Assembly (NCBI GenBank): GCA_029238935.1
Contig: JAQZBN010000008.1
Span: 109,846-173,845 of the forward strand
Length of the DNA stretch: 64,000 nucleotides
Direction of reading: 5' to 3'
Source of the DNA: Herbinix sp.
Lineage (GTDB): Bacteria > Bacillota > Clostridia > Lachnospirales > Lachnospiraceae
Notes under the pieces: model-generated
Told to the model about the DNA's origin: nothing
Databases searched by the model: none
Seen by the model: only the letters and a program-made list of their open reading frames with translations
Program-made: the position numbers and the translations under genes
Shown: piece by piece, positions 33,041 to 41,238 of the stretch
Layout of the letters: each line of letters begins with the position of its first letter
Position numbering within the stretch: position 1 is the stretch's first letter

Positions 33041-34489
33041 TTACTTATCTTTTGCTACCGTTACCTTAAGTTGTCTTCCTCCTATGGTTAAAGTTTTCAT
33101 AGCTTCTAAAACCTTCGGTCCTTTTCCATGCAGTATCTCTACGTAGGTTAAGGAATCTAGCACTGTTATGATCCCAATATCCTCTGCGCTAACACCTTCT
33201 ATATTAGAAATTACTCCTACAAAATTTGTTGCACGAAGCTTTTTATTCTTGCCTCCGTTAAAACGTAATTTTGTAATTTGACGATCCAACCGTACACTTT
33301 TTGATTGCTTTAATACGGGCTTGGCTTTTAATTTTATTTCAAATTCATTTTGTCTCTCTAAAATCTGCTCTTTTGTGGGTTTCTCCATGATCGGAATCTC
33401 AAATCCTATAAACTTCTCCAGCTCTTTTAAATAGGATTCTTGTGCCTTTGTAACAAAAGTGATCGCTCTGCCTTCCTGCCCCGCTCTACCTGTTCTTCCG
33501 GTACGATGAACATATCCCTCTTTCTCATGAGGTATATCATAATTTATTACCAGGCTGACACTCTCAACATCAATACCCCTAGCAGCAACATTTGTTGCAA
33601 TAAGATAGCGAAATTCTCCTCTTTTAAAAGAGTTCATGGCTTTCATCCGATCCTGCTGCTCCATCCCGCCATGGATTCGATTACAGGGATACCCCTGTTT
33701 CTTCAGAAGATAAAATAATTCTTCTACTCGTTCCTGCGTTTGACAAAAGATCATACAGCTATCCGGACTTTCCATCACTGTGATTGCTTTTAGTAAAGTA
33801 TCTTTCTCTTCTTCCGAAACATGAATTTTATAATGTTTCGTTTCTTCCACCGTAACAACATCTGATTGTATCTCGATCTCTTCTATCTGTCTCATGTGAT
33901 TTAGTGCAAGTTTCTTTATTTCATCCGACATGGTTGCCGAAAACAGCATCGTCACCCGGTCCTTCGGTAATTGATTTAGTATTCCTTCCACTTGAGTTAG
34001 AAAACCCATAGCAAGCATTTCATCTGCTTCATCAAGAATAAGAAACTGTATTTGATCTAACACCAAATCTCCTCGCTCGATCAGATCCGCAACTCTACCC
34101 GGTGTTCCGATAACCACATGGGTCTTTTGTTTTAGTTCTATCTTTTGAATTGCAATCGGTTGCTTACCATAAACCGCTACTGCTTTTATTCTTTTGAGTC
34201 TTCCGATATTTGTGAAATCCTCTTGCACTTGGATTGCCAGCTCTCTGGTTGGTGTTAGAATCAATGCCTGTGGTTTATTCATCAGCCAGTCCGTCAGTTC
34301 ACAGATTGGTATCGCAAAGGCTGCCGTTTTTCCACTGCCTGTTTGCGACTTCACAATAAGATCCTTCCTATTCATAGCTTCCGGAATTACTGCCTTTTGA
34401 ACCTTAGTTGGCTTCTCATACCCAAGATAATATAGTGCCTTTCTGATCTCTTCACTTAGCTTAAAGTCCTTAAAAGTAGTTCGCTCCAT
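33041..34489 (-). CDS. dbpA: DEAD-box RNA helicase of the DbpA/YxiN type
   Basis: A 482-residue ATP-dependent RNA helicase. Motifs in order: Q motif GYEKPTKVQ, I SQTGSGKT, II DEAD, III SATMS, VI HRTGRTGRAG. Residues ~400-482 form the DbpA RNA-binding domain (TKLRFNGGKNKKLRATNFVG and LHGKGPKVLEAM), which in E. coli DbpA and B. subtilis YxiN binds 23S rRNA hairpin 92 during large-subunit assembly. A role in ribosome assembly is thus likely, perhaps also in cold growth. AGAGG lies before the ATG. It is a single gene. Confidence 0.92.
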   Translation of the reverse strand: MERTTFKDFKLSEEIRKALYYLGYEKPTKVQKAVIPEAMNRKDLIVKSQTGSGKTAAFAIPICELTDWLMNKPQALILTPTRELAIQVQEDFTNIGRLKRIKAVAVYGKQPIAIQKIELKQKTHVVIGTPGRVADLIERGDLVLDQIQFLILDEADEMLAMGFLTQVEGILNQLPKDRVTMLFSATMSDEIKKLALNHMRQIEEIEIQSDVVTVEETKHYKIHVSEEEKDTLLKAITVMESPDSCMIFCQTQERVEELFYLLKKQGYPCNRIHGGMEQQDRMKAMNSFKRGEFRYLIATNVAARGIDVESVSLVINYDIPHEKEGYVHRTGRTGRAGQEGRAITFVTKAQESYLKELEKFIGFEIPIMEKPTKEQILERQNEFEIKLKAKPVLKQSKSVRLDRQITKLRFNGGKNKKLRATNFVGVISNIEGVSAEDIGIITVLDSLTYVEILHGKGPKVLEAMKTLTIGGRQLKVTVAKDK

Positions 34490-34768
34490 TCCAACCTCTT
34501 TTCTATAACATCCTTTTTCCTGCGGTATCTTCTTTTCGCATAACGCTATTTATTATTTTCTATTCTGATGTAATCTGATATGGTTATTATTAGAAACAAG
34601 CAGTATAATAATCCTTTTCTATATCAAACAATAAATAAAATTCACATTTGTTATCTTCTTAAGTTATGGCATGAAATAAAATATAAGTCAATAAAAATAA
34701 ATTTTTTAGAATAAATGAAAAATTAGATCCCTTTGAATTGTATTATAAGTGAAAGGAGCTGAAGAGGA

Positions 34769-35257
34769 ATGGATTATTCATTTGGTACCGATGAATATAT
34801 ACAGCAGGTTTTAAATAAATACTCAACCATGTTAATTAGGTTAGCTTTTACTTATGTAAAAAATACTGCCGATGCAGAAGATATCGTTCAGGATGTTTAT
34901 GTAAGCTTAATAAAGAAAGGTCAAAGCTTTGACAGCGAGGAGCATGAAAAAGCATGGTTGATAAGAGTTACGATCAACAAGTGCAAAAATCGCTTAAAAT
35001 CCTCCTGGAATCGCTTCCATGTCCCCCTGGAGGAGGATATTAGTTATCTTCCCACGGAAGACAGTGAAGTTTTATCCGAAGTGCTAAGCTTACCCCAAAA
35101 ATATCGTACCGTAATACATTTATTTTATTACGAGAATTATTCCATGAATGAGATTGCTGCAATGTTAAAGAAAAATCCAGCTACCATCGGAACCTGGCTC
35201 GCAAGAGGAAGAAAATTATTGAAATCAAAATTAATAGGAGGTTTTGATTATGAATAA
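34769..35257 (+). CDS. ECF-type RNA polymerase sigma factor
   Basis: A 162-residue sigma-70-family factor with region 2 (residues ~20-90, KNTADAEDIVQDVYVSLIKK, then EHEKAWLIRVTINKCKNRLK) and region 4 (LPQKYRTVIHLFYYENYSMN, then LARGRKLLKSKL). It lacks regions 1 and 3, as in ECF sigmas. It overlaps the following membrane protein gene by 8 bp, the usual arrangement for a sigma factor with its anti-sigma regulator. AAAGGAG stands 10 bp before the ATG. The signal is unknown. Confidence 0.92.
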   Translation: MDYSFGTDEYIQQVLNKYSTMLIRLAFTYVKNTADAEDIVQDVYVSLIKKGQSFDSEEHEKAWLIRVTINKCKNRLKSSWNRFHVPLEEDISYLPTEDSEVLSEVLSLPQKYRTVIHLFYYENYSMNEIAAMLKKNPATIGTWLARGRKLLKSKLIGGFDYE

Positions 35258-36212
35258 AGACAACTATAAGAAATCCATCGATCAGTTACCGATAACCCCA
35301 GATTTTAATGAAAGGACTGCAAGAATTATGAAGAAAGTAATGTATGAAAATAAAAAATCAAATTTTATAACCAGAAAATTAGTAATATCCATTGCCAGTG
35401 CCGCTTTGATTATTACCACCGGAGCTATGGCTTTCCATTATGCGAACCTAACCCCATCAAAGCAAGGTACCGTAAGTGAGAACAGCATTACAATAGCGAA
35501 AGTAGCGATCGGTGAAAACAGTGGGAAAAGCCGCATGATGCCGCTCTTTGTATACCAGGGAAGAGTTTATCTGCATTACAACACCGCCATCGCAACAACC
35601 GATGGATACACCGTTACCGAGGAGGATATGTTAAATCTTCGTGGCGAATATCTAGGTAAAACGATCGGTAGTATTGATGAGTGGAGCAAACAGGATGATT
35701 ATGCAACAGAATTTGCTTCTACCATCGGAGAAGGTGAAGTATATACGGTAAAAGGCTATGACAGCAAATATCGTTTGATGGTATATACCAAATACGAAGG
35801 CGGCTTTAGCTGTGAGATCTTCGACAGCTACGGTGGACTTACCTTAAATACCGGTGCGGATTATTTTGATCTTTTAGACTTAAAGGATCATGCAGCATCT
35901 TATCAATGGGAAAGCTATAATAGCTGGAATAATGGAATGAACGAACGAGTTGATGCAGTATCCGATGAAGCATTCGATAAATTTCTTGATAGCCTCTATG
36001 CTTCCGTTCCGGAAGATATAACCATTGATATGTTTACAGAGAAAACTGATTATGATAGTCAAAAATTCATCTATGTCCGTACAAAGGATAACTTAATTAC
36101 AACCTTAAGACTCTTTAAGGATGGCTATGTATACGCTCCGGAAGTAGGCTTCTTCCAGGTCGATAAAACTGTATTTGATGATTTCTATAATTCACTTCCG
36201 GTTAACCAATAA
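35250..36212 (+). CDS. Putative membrane anti-sigma partner of the ECF factor
   Basis: A 320-residue protein I do not recognise beyond its context. The first ~40 residues are cytoplasmic and charged (PDFNERTARIMKKVMYENKK), followed by one membrane helix (~residues 45-65, LVISIASAALIITTGAMAF) and a ~250-residue external domain rich in Tyr and Asp. This topology and the 8-bp overlap with the sigma gene fit an anti-sigma factor or sensor. The external part has no typical zinc anti-sigma motif and no enzyme motif. The ATG at 35250 has AGGAGG 8 bp upstream. Role inferred from position and topology only. Confidence 0.65.
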   Translation: MNKDNYKKSIDQLPITPDFNERTARIMKKVMYENKKSNFITRKLVISIASAALIITTGAMAFHYANLTPSKQGTVSENSITIAKVAIGENSGKSRMMPLFVYQGRVYLHYNTAIATTDGYTVTEEDMLNLRGEYLGKTIGSIDEWSKQDDYATEFASTIGEGEVYTVKGYDSKYRLMVYTKYEGGFSCEIFDSYGGLTLNTGADYFDLLDLKDHAASYQWESYNSWNNGMNERVDAVSDEAFDKFLDSLYASVPEDITIDMFTEKTDYDSQKFIYVRTKDNLITTLRLFKDGYVYAPEVGFFQVDKTVFDDFYNSLPVNQ

Positions 36213-36241
36213 TTTCGGAAGCAACGGATCATATGTCACAT

Positions 36242-36290
36242 AAAGAAAGAGGATATAAAGTTTCGCGGAAACTTTATATCCTCTTTCTTT
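36242..36290. terminator. Bidirectional terminator with 23-bp perfect stem
   Basis: AAAGAAAGAGG...AAAGTTTC (36242-36264) and its exact complement (36268-36290) flank a 3-base loop GCG. A- and T-rich ends on both sides serve both convergent operons. Confidence 0.9.
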
Positions 36291-36302
36291 ATCATAATTT
36301 CA

Positions 36303-37097
36303 TTATATATTCATATCTCTTCGTTGATAGAAAGCATAAGTTAAAATACTAAAAATTGCTGTAAGACCGATGGAGAGTAAAATAATCACGATGTTAAGTC
36401 CTTTTCCATCTACTATATCAGCATAACTAAAATATTTAAAAGGGGAGAGCAGGTTCAGAGCATTCACTTTGTCGGTCAGGTCAGTAATCTTAGAGAATAA
36501 GAATGCAAGGAGAAGGATCCCAATGGATAATGATCCTGACCCTTTTGACTTTTTACTTCCAGATGCTATGACTGCTCCAAGGGATAGAAAAATCAATTGT
36601 ATCAAAAGCATACTGATCAAGAATTGAACAATCTCCGGTGTTATATCTTCTCCTTTATTATAAGCAGAAACCATAATTATTGAGGATACCAAGGAAACTG
36701 CATTCACAACCAGTACTTGAAATAATGCTGCAACAAGCTTTGCAGTAATGATACTTACACGAGAAACCGGCCTGGTAAGGAGGAATTCCGTTGTCTTGTC
36801 TCTCTCCTCCTTTGCTATAATTCCTGATCCCAGTAGTACTGCATGGATGGCTGCAGCCAATTCCATATATAGAAACAACATTGCAAAGTAACCACTCATT
36901 TTTGTGATTTCAAAAGATCCAAACCCTAGTAACGCTTTCACTGAATGGGGAAGTTTCTCAAACACATCGCTGCTTGCTCCTCCCGCTGAATATGCCGTAT
37001 ATTTTCCCATACCACTAACTACCAGGAAGAACATACAGATACTCCATATGAGTAAAGCTTTTCTATTCGCTTTTAATTCTCTTATAAACATATTCAT
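36303..37097 (-). CDS. ABC-2 type permease, second subunit
   Basis: A 264-residue membrane protein with six predicted helices. It starts MNMFIRELKANRKALLIWSI and has the ABC-2 feature EERDKTTEFLLTRPVSRVSIITAKL between helices 2 and 3. It resembles its upstream neighbour (which has ARDRTADFLLVKPVSRTSIISAKL), so the two are probably duplicates that form the channel with the ATPase. I choose the ATG at 37097, 7 bp after GGAGG. Role: export driven by the ATPase, substrate unknown. Confidence 0.85.
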   Translation of the reverse strand: MNMFIRELKANRKALLIWSICMFFLVVSGMGKYTAYSAGGASSDVFEKLPHSVKALLGFGSFEITKMSGYFAMLFLYMELAAAIHAVLLGSGIIAKEERDKTTEFLLTRPVSRVSIITAKLVAALFQVLVVNAVSLVSSIIMVSAYNKGEDITPEIVQFLISMLLIQLIFLSLGAVIASGSKKSKGSGSLSIGILLLAFLFSKITDLTDKVNALNLLSPFKYFSYADIVDGKGLNIVIILLSIGLTAIFSILTYAFYQRRDMNI

Positions 37098-37123
37098 AAA
37101 CATACCTCCAATCTGTTCCAAAT

Positions 37124-37924
37124 TTAACTTACGGCATGGATATCCTTTTTTGAATAGACCAGATAACTGCCTACAATACTGATGACTACTATGATTGCAC
37201 TTACGAAAAGATAAGATGTTTCATACCCGGAATGCTCCATGATATAGGGAATATTAAAATATTTAAAGGGAGACAAGTAACGGGCTACATCCTTTTCCCC
37301 AGTGGCAAGGATAGCGCCGATCATGTATAAGCCAAAAACTACCCCAAGAGAAATAGGAAGAACCGAACGTAATTTTTGAAAAAATACTGAAAGGAATAAT
37401 CCAACTGCTAAAAATATGAGTTGTATAAAGAATAACGTCAAACTAATCAGAAAAAATTGTTTTTTGCTGTAATCCGTAGTTGCTACAACAGAAGCCATGA
37501 TAAAGGCTATCAAGTCATATAAGATATTGGTAATCAATAATATCGTAATTGCTGCACTTAGCTTCGCACTGATAATAGAAGTACGGGACACTGGTTTCAC
37601 TAACAGAAAATCTGCTGTCCGATCCCTTGCTTCCTTCGATAGAATTGAAGTTCCCAATATCATTGCTTGAATAGCGCCTGTTAGGGAGATAATGGAAAAT
37701 ACCATAGAATAAAAACCCAGCAAGGAGGTAATGCTCTCAAGGGAAATGCCAAGGGCCGCTCTTATTGGTTCCGGATAAGCACTTAATAACTGTTTAAAAT
37801 CTTCTGCATCACTTGCAATGCTCGGGTAGATCGAAAAATAAATAAAGGCCAACGCTACCAAAGACAGGGTCCATATCAGGGTGGATTTACGTAAGGACTT
37901 CAGTTCATATAGATACATATTCAT
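37124..37924 (-). CDS. ABC-2 type permease, first subunit
   Basis: A 266-residue, six-helix permease beginning MNMYLYELKSLRKSTLIW, with ARDRTADFLLVKPVSRTSIISAKL as family mark. The ATG at 37924 lies 10 bp after AGGAGG and 4 bp after the ATPase stop, so the two genes are close-packed. Together with the ATPase and the second permease it makes a complete exporter, controlled by the TetR gene upstream. The substrate is not evident; drugs, peptides and lipids are all possible. Confidence 0.85.
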   Translation of the reverse strand: MNMYLYELKSLRKSTLIWTLSLVALAFIYFSIYPSIASDAEDFKQLLSAYPEPIRAALGISLESITSLLGFYSMVFSIISLTGAIQAMILGTSILSKEARDRTADFLLVKPVSRTSIISAKLSAAITILLITNILYDLIAFIMASVVATTDYSKKQFFLISLTLFFIQLIFLAVGLFLSVFFQKLRSVLPISLGVVFGLYMIGAILATGEKDVARYLSPFKYFNIPYIMEHSGYETSYLFVSAIIVVISIVGSYLVYSKKDIHAVS

Positions 37925-37928
37925 AACA

Positions 37929-38810
37929 TCAATCCTCCTTCGCATAATAATGCATGAAGATCTCCTCAAGATCCGGTTCCTCTATCAGGATATTCCGTAA
38001 TTCCAACTCGTTTATTTTCTTTAAGATTGTATTGATATCTCCTTTGTAAATAAACCCTGCTGTATTATCCTTTACTTCCAGCTTACTTACTCCTTTTACA
38101 TGGAATGATTCTTTGTCTAGAGGAGCTTTTGCTTCCAGGTTGATCTTCTTATAGCTGTTCTCCTGCAAAGTACTCATCTTCTCCAGTTTAATTATCTTTC
38201 CTTCTTTAATGAAGGCTACTCTGGTGCACATCTTCTGAACTTCGCTAAGAATGTGGGAAGAGAAAAATACAGTAGCTCCTTTTTTATTTTCTTTTTCTAT
38301 CAGTTCAAAGAACTTTTGTTGCATCAAAGGATCTAAACCACTGGTGGGTTCATCTAATATAATTAACTTCGGTTCATGTAATAATCCCTGTACGATACCA
38401 ACCTTTTTCTTATTACCAAAGGAAAGATCATCGATCTTCTTTTTTAAGTCCAAATTCATTACATCCGCTAACTCATTGATTCGTGCGGCACAATCCTTTT
38501 TGTAGAAGCTTGCTGAATACTTTAACAGATCTATCACTTTCATATTATCATAGTAAAATACTTCGCTGGGGAGATATCCTACCTCCTTACGCACCTCGGG
38601 AGAGTCCGTACAGCTTTTCCCAAAGATGGTTGCACTGCCACTGGTTGGTTTAATTAACCCTAACAGGGTACGTATCGCTGTAGATTTTCCTGCTCCATTG
38701 GGTCCAATAAATCCAAAGATTTCCCCTTCCTCAACATTTAAGTTCACATTGATAATTCCTCTGGATTTTCCATAGCTCTTTGTTAAATCTTTAAGTTCAA
38801 TAACGCTCAT
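37929..38810 (-). CDS. ABC transporter ATPase
   Basis: A 293-residue ATPase: Walker A GPNGAGKSTAIRTLLG, signature LSFGNKKKVGIVQGL, Walker B LIILDEPTSGLDP, switch FFSSHILSEV. The signature reads LSFGN in place of LSGGQ, a variation common in this ABC-2 group. GGAGG lies 8 bp before the ATG at 38810; the frame before it begins with TTG and is not needed. It follows the TetR gene by 85 bp on the same strand and is followed by two permeases, giving an operon of four genes. Confidence 0.92.
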   Translation of the reverse strand: MSVIELKDLTKSYGKSRGIINVNLNVEEGEIFGFIGPNGAGKSTAIRTLLGLIKPTSGSATIFGKSCTDSPEVRKEVGYLPSEVFYYDNMKVIDLLKYSASFYKKDCAARINELADVMNLDLKKKIDDLSFGNKKKVGIVQGLLHEPKLIILDEPTSGLDPLMQQKFFELIEKENKKGATVFFSSHILSEVQKMCTRVAFIKEGKIIKLEKMSTLQENSYKKINLEAKAPLDKESFHVKGVSKLEVKDNTAGFIYKGDINTILKKINELELRNILIEEPDLEEIFMHYYAKED

Positions 38811-38895
38811 ATTGATATCCTCCAATCGTTTCTCATCATTATTAAGGATTTGATATTACACCTTTCATTTTCCTATTTACCAATACGTTGTACTC

Positions 38896-39480
38896 TTATG
38901 GTGAGATACCTTCTTTTATAATTTGAATAACATCCATCACTTTTTTCATATATTGCTTTTCATCTGTTCCATTCCAGTAGTATTCTTTTAATATGAGCGT
39001 ATAAATCATATCAACGACTACATCGGTATCTACATCCGCTCGGATAAAACCACGGCTTTTATCTCGCTCAATCAGTTCCTTTAATCCCTTTGCCGTATCC
39101 ATTCTAAGTTTCATGATAAACTCACTGTCATCAATCTCCATTAGCATACTGATCTTATTATAGGCAGGTTTTGATCTTCCCCATTCCAAAGTGACTCTCG
39201 TGGTCTGAATGCAAAGATCGAATACATCAGCATCGTGATCTAATATGTCCTGACGGAATATCTCCTTCTTCTCCTCCAAGATGTGTTGAAACATAAAGAG
39301 ATAGAGATCTTCCTTATCATTAAAATATTGATAGAAACTACCTCTTGGAATTCCTGCTTTTTTTATTATTTGATTGATGGATGCTTCACTAAAACGTCTT
39401 AAGGAAAACTCATGAACCGCTGCTTCAAATATTCTGTTTCTTTTATCTTCAATTAAATTATAAAAAGTGTCTTTGGGCAC
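38896..39480 (-). CDS. TetR-family transcriptional regulator
   Basis: A 194-residue repressor with a TetR helix-turn-helix at residues ~10-55 (KRNRIFEAAVHEFSLRRFSE, then IKKAGIPRGSFYQYFNDKED) and a ligand-binding C-terminal domain. Translation starts at GTG (39480) with AAGGAGGTG upstream. A 28-bp near-perfect palindrome overlaps the -35 of its own promoter, so autorepression and control of the downstream ABC genes are very likely. The inducer is unknown. Confidence 0.92.
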   Translation of the reverse strand: MPKDTFYNLIEDKRNRIFEAAVHEFSLRRFSEASINQIIKKAGIPRGSFYQYFNDKEDLYLFMFQHILEEKKEIFRQDILDHDADVFDLCIQTTRVTLEWGRSKPAYNKISMLMEIDDSEFIMKLRMDTAKGLKELIERDKSRGFIRADVDTDVVVDMIYTLILKEYYWNGTDEKQYMKKVMDVIQIIKEGISP

Positions 39481-39500
39481 GTAAGCACCTCCTTGGTCTT

Positions 39501-39552
39501 ATCATAACACAATTGATCTATTGTGACAAGTATGTCATATGACAAAGTTGTC
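39501..39552 (-). promoter_or_regulatory. tetR operon promoter with 28-bp palindromic operator
   Basis: On the minus strand TTGTCA (39524-39529) and TATGAT (39501-39506) are 17 bp apart. The operator GACAAGTATGTCAT / ATGACAAAGTTGTC (39525-39552) matches its own complement at 12 of 14 positions per arm and covers the -35. Confidence 0.85.
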
Positions 39553-39713
39553 ATAAAATATATATTATTTCTTCCTGGTATAAATTACCTACAAAACAGA
39601 ACATATACAAATTTCAACCAGCGTCAATACGGATAGATAAATTTACTTTACTCTAACACTTATTCTTGCAACGCATATAATGGAATTAATTGAATATAAA
39701 GAAGGTTGATCAA

Positions 39714-40934
39714 ATGAACCCATGGGATGAACAGCCTGTTGCCGCGAATCAAATCTCGATTCAAAGGCCTCAGGACGTAAATCGAATCCTTGCTTCATTC
39801 AACAGGGATTTTTCTAATTACTATTCTGAACTTCAACGATATGGAGTTCAACGACTCATATCTCGCCGTATTTTCTCCGGCATAGTTTCTTATGTACTGA
39901 ATAATGAAAGTCGTTATCGAGGATCTATAGAAGAGAAGGCCAATCAGCTCATGAATGATCTTCGTAGGGACAATATGGTTTTATTTTACGCTTTGAGAGG
40001 ATTTGGCGTTCCGAATAACCGTATTAACCAAATATTTAGAGAAGTTATCATCATAGTATTACGTAGTCTTGGAGGCGTTCCGTCACCCGGACCTGGTCCA
40101 GGACCCGCTCCCGGCCCCGCTCCTGGTTGGAGCAACTGGGAGGATCTTGATGGCGTATTAACCTCCGCACCAGCTGTTTCCTCCTGGCAGTCCAACCGAC
40201 TTGATGTCTTTGGCAGAGGGCAAAATAACGCTTTGTGGCACATCTATTGGAATGGCTCCCGTTGGAGTGATTGGGAAGATCTTGGTGGTACCTTAACCTC
40301 TGCTCCGGCCGCAGTATCCTGGGGTCAAAATCGGATTGATGTATTTGGCGTTGGACAAAATCAAGCCCTCTGGCATATCTACTGGGATGGCAACCGTTGG
40401 AGTGCTTGGGAAGATCTTGGCGGTGTCCTGACATCTGCACCAGCAGTATCCTCCTGGAGTGCCAATCGACTGGACGTATTCGGCAGAGGTCAGAACCAGG
40501 CAGTGTGGCATAAGTATTGGGATGGTAACCGCTGGAGTGATTGGGAAGACCTTGGTGGCGTAATTACTTCTCCTCCAGCTGCGGTATCCTGGGGACAAAA
40601 CCGCATCGATATCTTCGGCAGAGGACAAAACCAAAGTTTGTGGCATAAATTCTGGGATGGCAGCCGTTGGAGTGATTGGGAAGACCTTGGTGGTGGTGCT
40701 ATTACATCAGGACCTGCCGCTGCCTCCACAGGAAGAAATCGTCTGGATATCTTTTCAAGAGGTCAGCAAAATCAACTAATCTATCGAACCTGGAACGGAT
40801 CCAGATGGAGTGGATGGAGTAATCTTGGCGGTGTTATTACATCCGAACCTGCTGCTGTATCCTGGGGTGGAGACCGACTTGATGTATTCGCCAGAGGACA
40901 GAATAATCACCTATGGCATATTTGGAGACCATAA
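39714..40934 (+). CDS. Six-repeat PLL/tectonin-like lectin with unknown N-terminal domain
   Basis: A 406-residue protein. Residues ~1-122 form a helical domain I do not recognise (SFNRDFSNYYSELQRYGVQ...). A Pro-Gly linker (~residues 123-137) leads to six ~45-residue repeats with the pattern WSDWEDLGG..TSAPA..SW..NR.DVFGRGQNQALWH. Such repeats make the beta-propeller of bacterial fucose/sugar-binding lectins (PLL-like, DUF346). There is no signal peptide or anchor, so it may stay in the cell, or leave by lysis or another route. ATG 39714 has AGAAGG 7 bp upstream; the frame extends to 39690 without a good start. It is divergent from tetR and monocistronic with its own terminator. Confidence 0.8.
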   Translation: MNPWDEQPVAANQISIQRPQDVNRILASFNRDFSNYYSELQRYGVQRLISRRIFSGIVSYVLNNESRYRGSIEEKANQLMNDLRRDNMVLFYALRGFGVPNNRINQIFREVIIIVLRSLGGVPSPGPGPGPAPGPAPGWSNWEDLDGVLTSAPAVSSWQSNRLDVFGRGQNNALWHIYWNGSRWSDWEDLGGTLTSAPAAVSWGQNRIDVFGVGQNQALWHIYWDGNRWSAWEDLGGVLTSAPAVSSWSANRLDVFGRGQNQAVWHKYWDGNRWSDWEDLGGVITSPPAAVSWGQNRIDIFGRGQNQSLWHKFWDGSRWSDWEDLGGGAITSGPAAASTGRNRLDIFSRGQQNQLIYRTWNGSRWSGWSNLGGVITSEPAAVSWGGDRLDVFARGQNNHLWHIWRP

Positions 40935-41238
40935 TAAACTCGTAACACAGTCCAAATACTTTCAAACTCAAAGATTGTTCTTCGTTAGGTACATCAAAAC
41001 CCCTTGGAACTTTGCCTTCCAAGGGGTTTTTGATATTGCTGCTGTAAAATGATCTCTATCTTTTAATGACACCATATAAATTAATCTCTATTTTCAATTT
41101 CAGTGCTAATAATCTTAATCTATTATTGTGTATTACGGTATAATAAAGATCATCTTTATTTTTATCTTTTATATAACTGATAAACTTAACTTATTCTTAT
41201 TTTCTGCATTACAACTTCAGTCTATCACATATGCATTT
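40935..41238. other. AT-rich convergent intergenic region
   Basis: Apart from the lectin terminator I see nothing supportable in these 304 bp. Confidence 0.5.
40996..41034 (+). terminator. Terminator after the lectin gene
   Basis: AAAACCCCTTGGAA (40996-41009) pairs with TTCCAAGGGGTTTT (41017-41030), followed by TGATATTG; the T-run is within the stem end. Confidence 0.8.
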
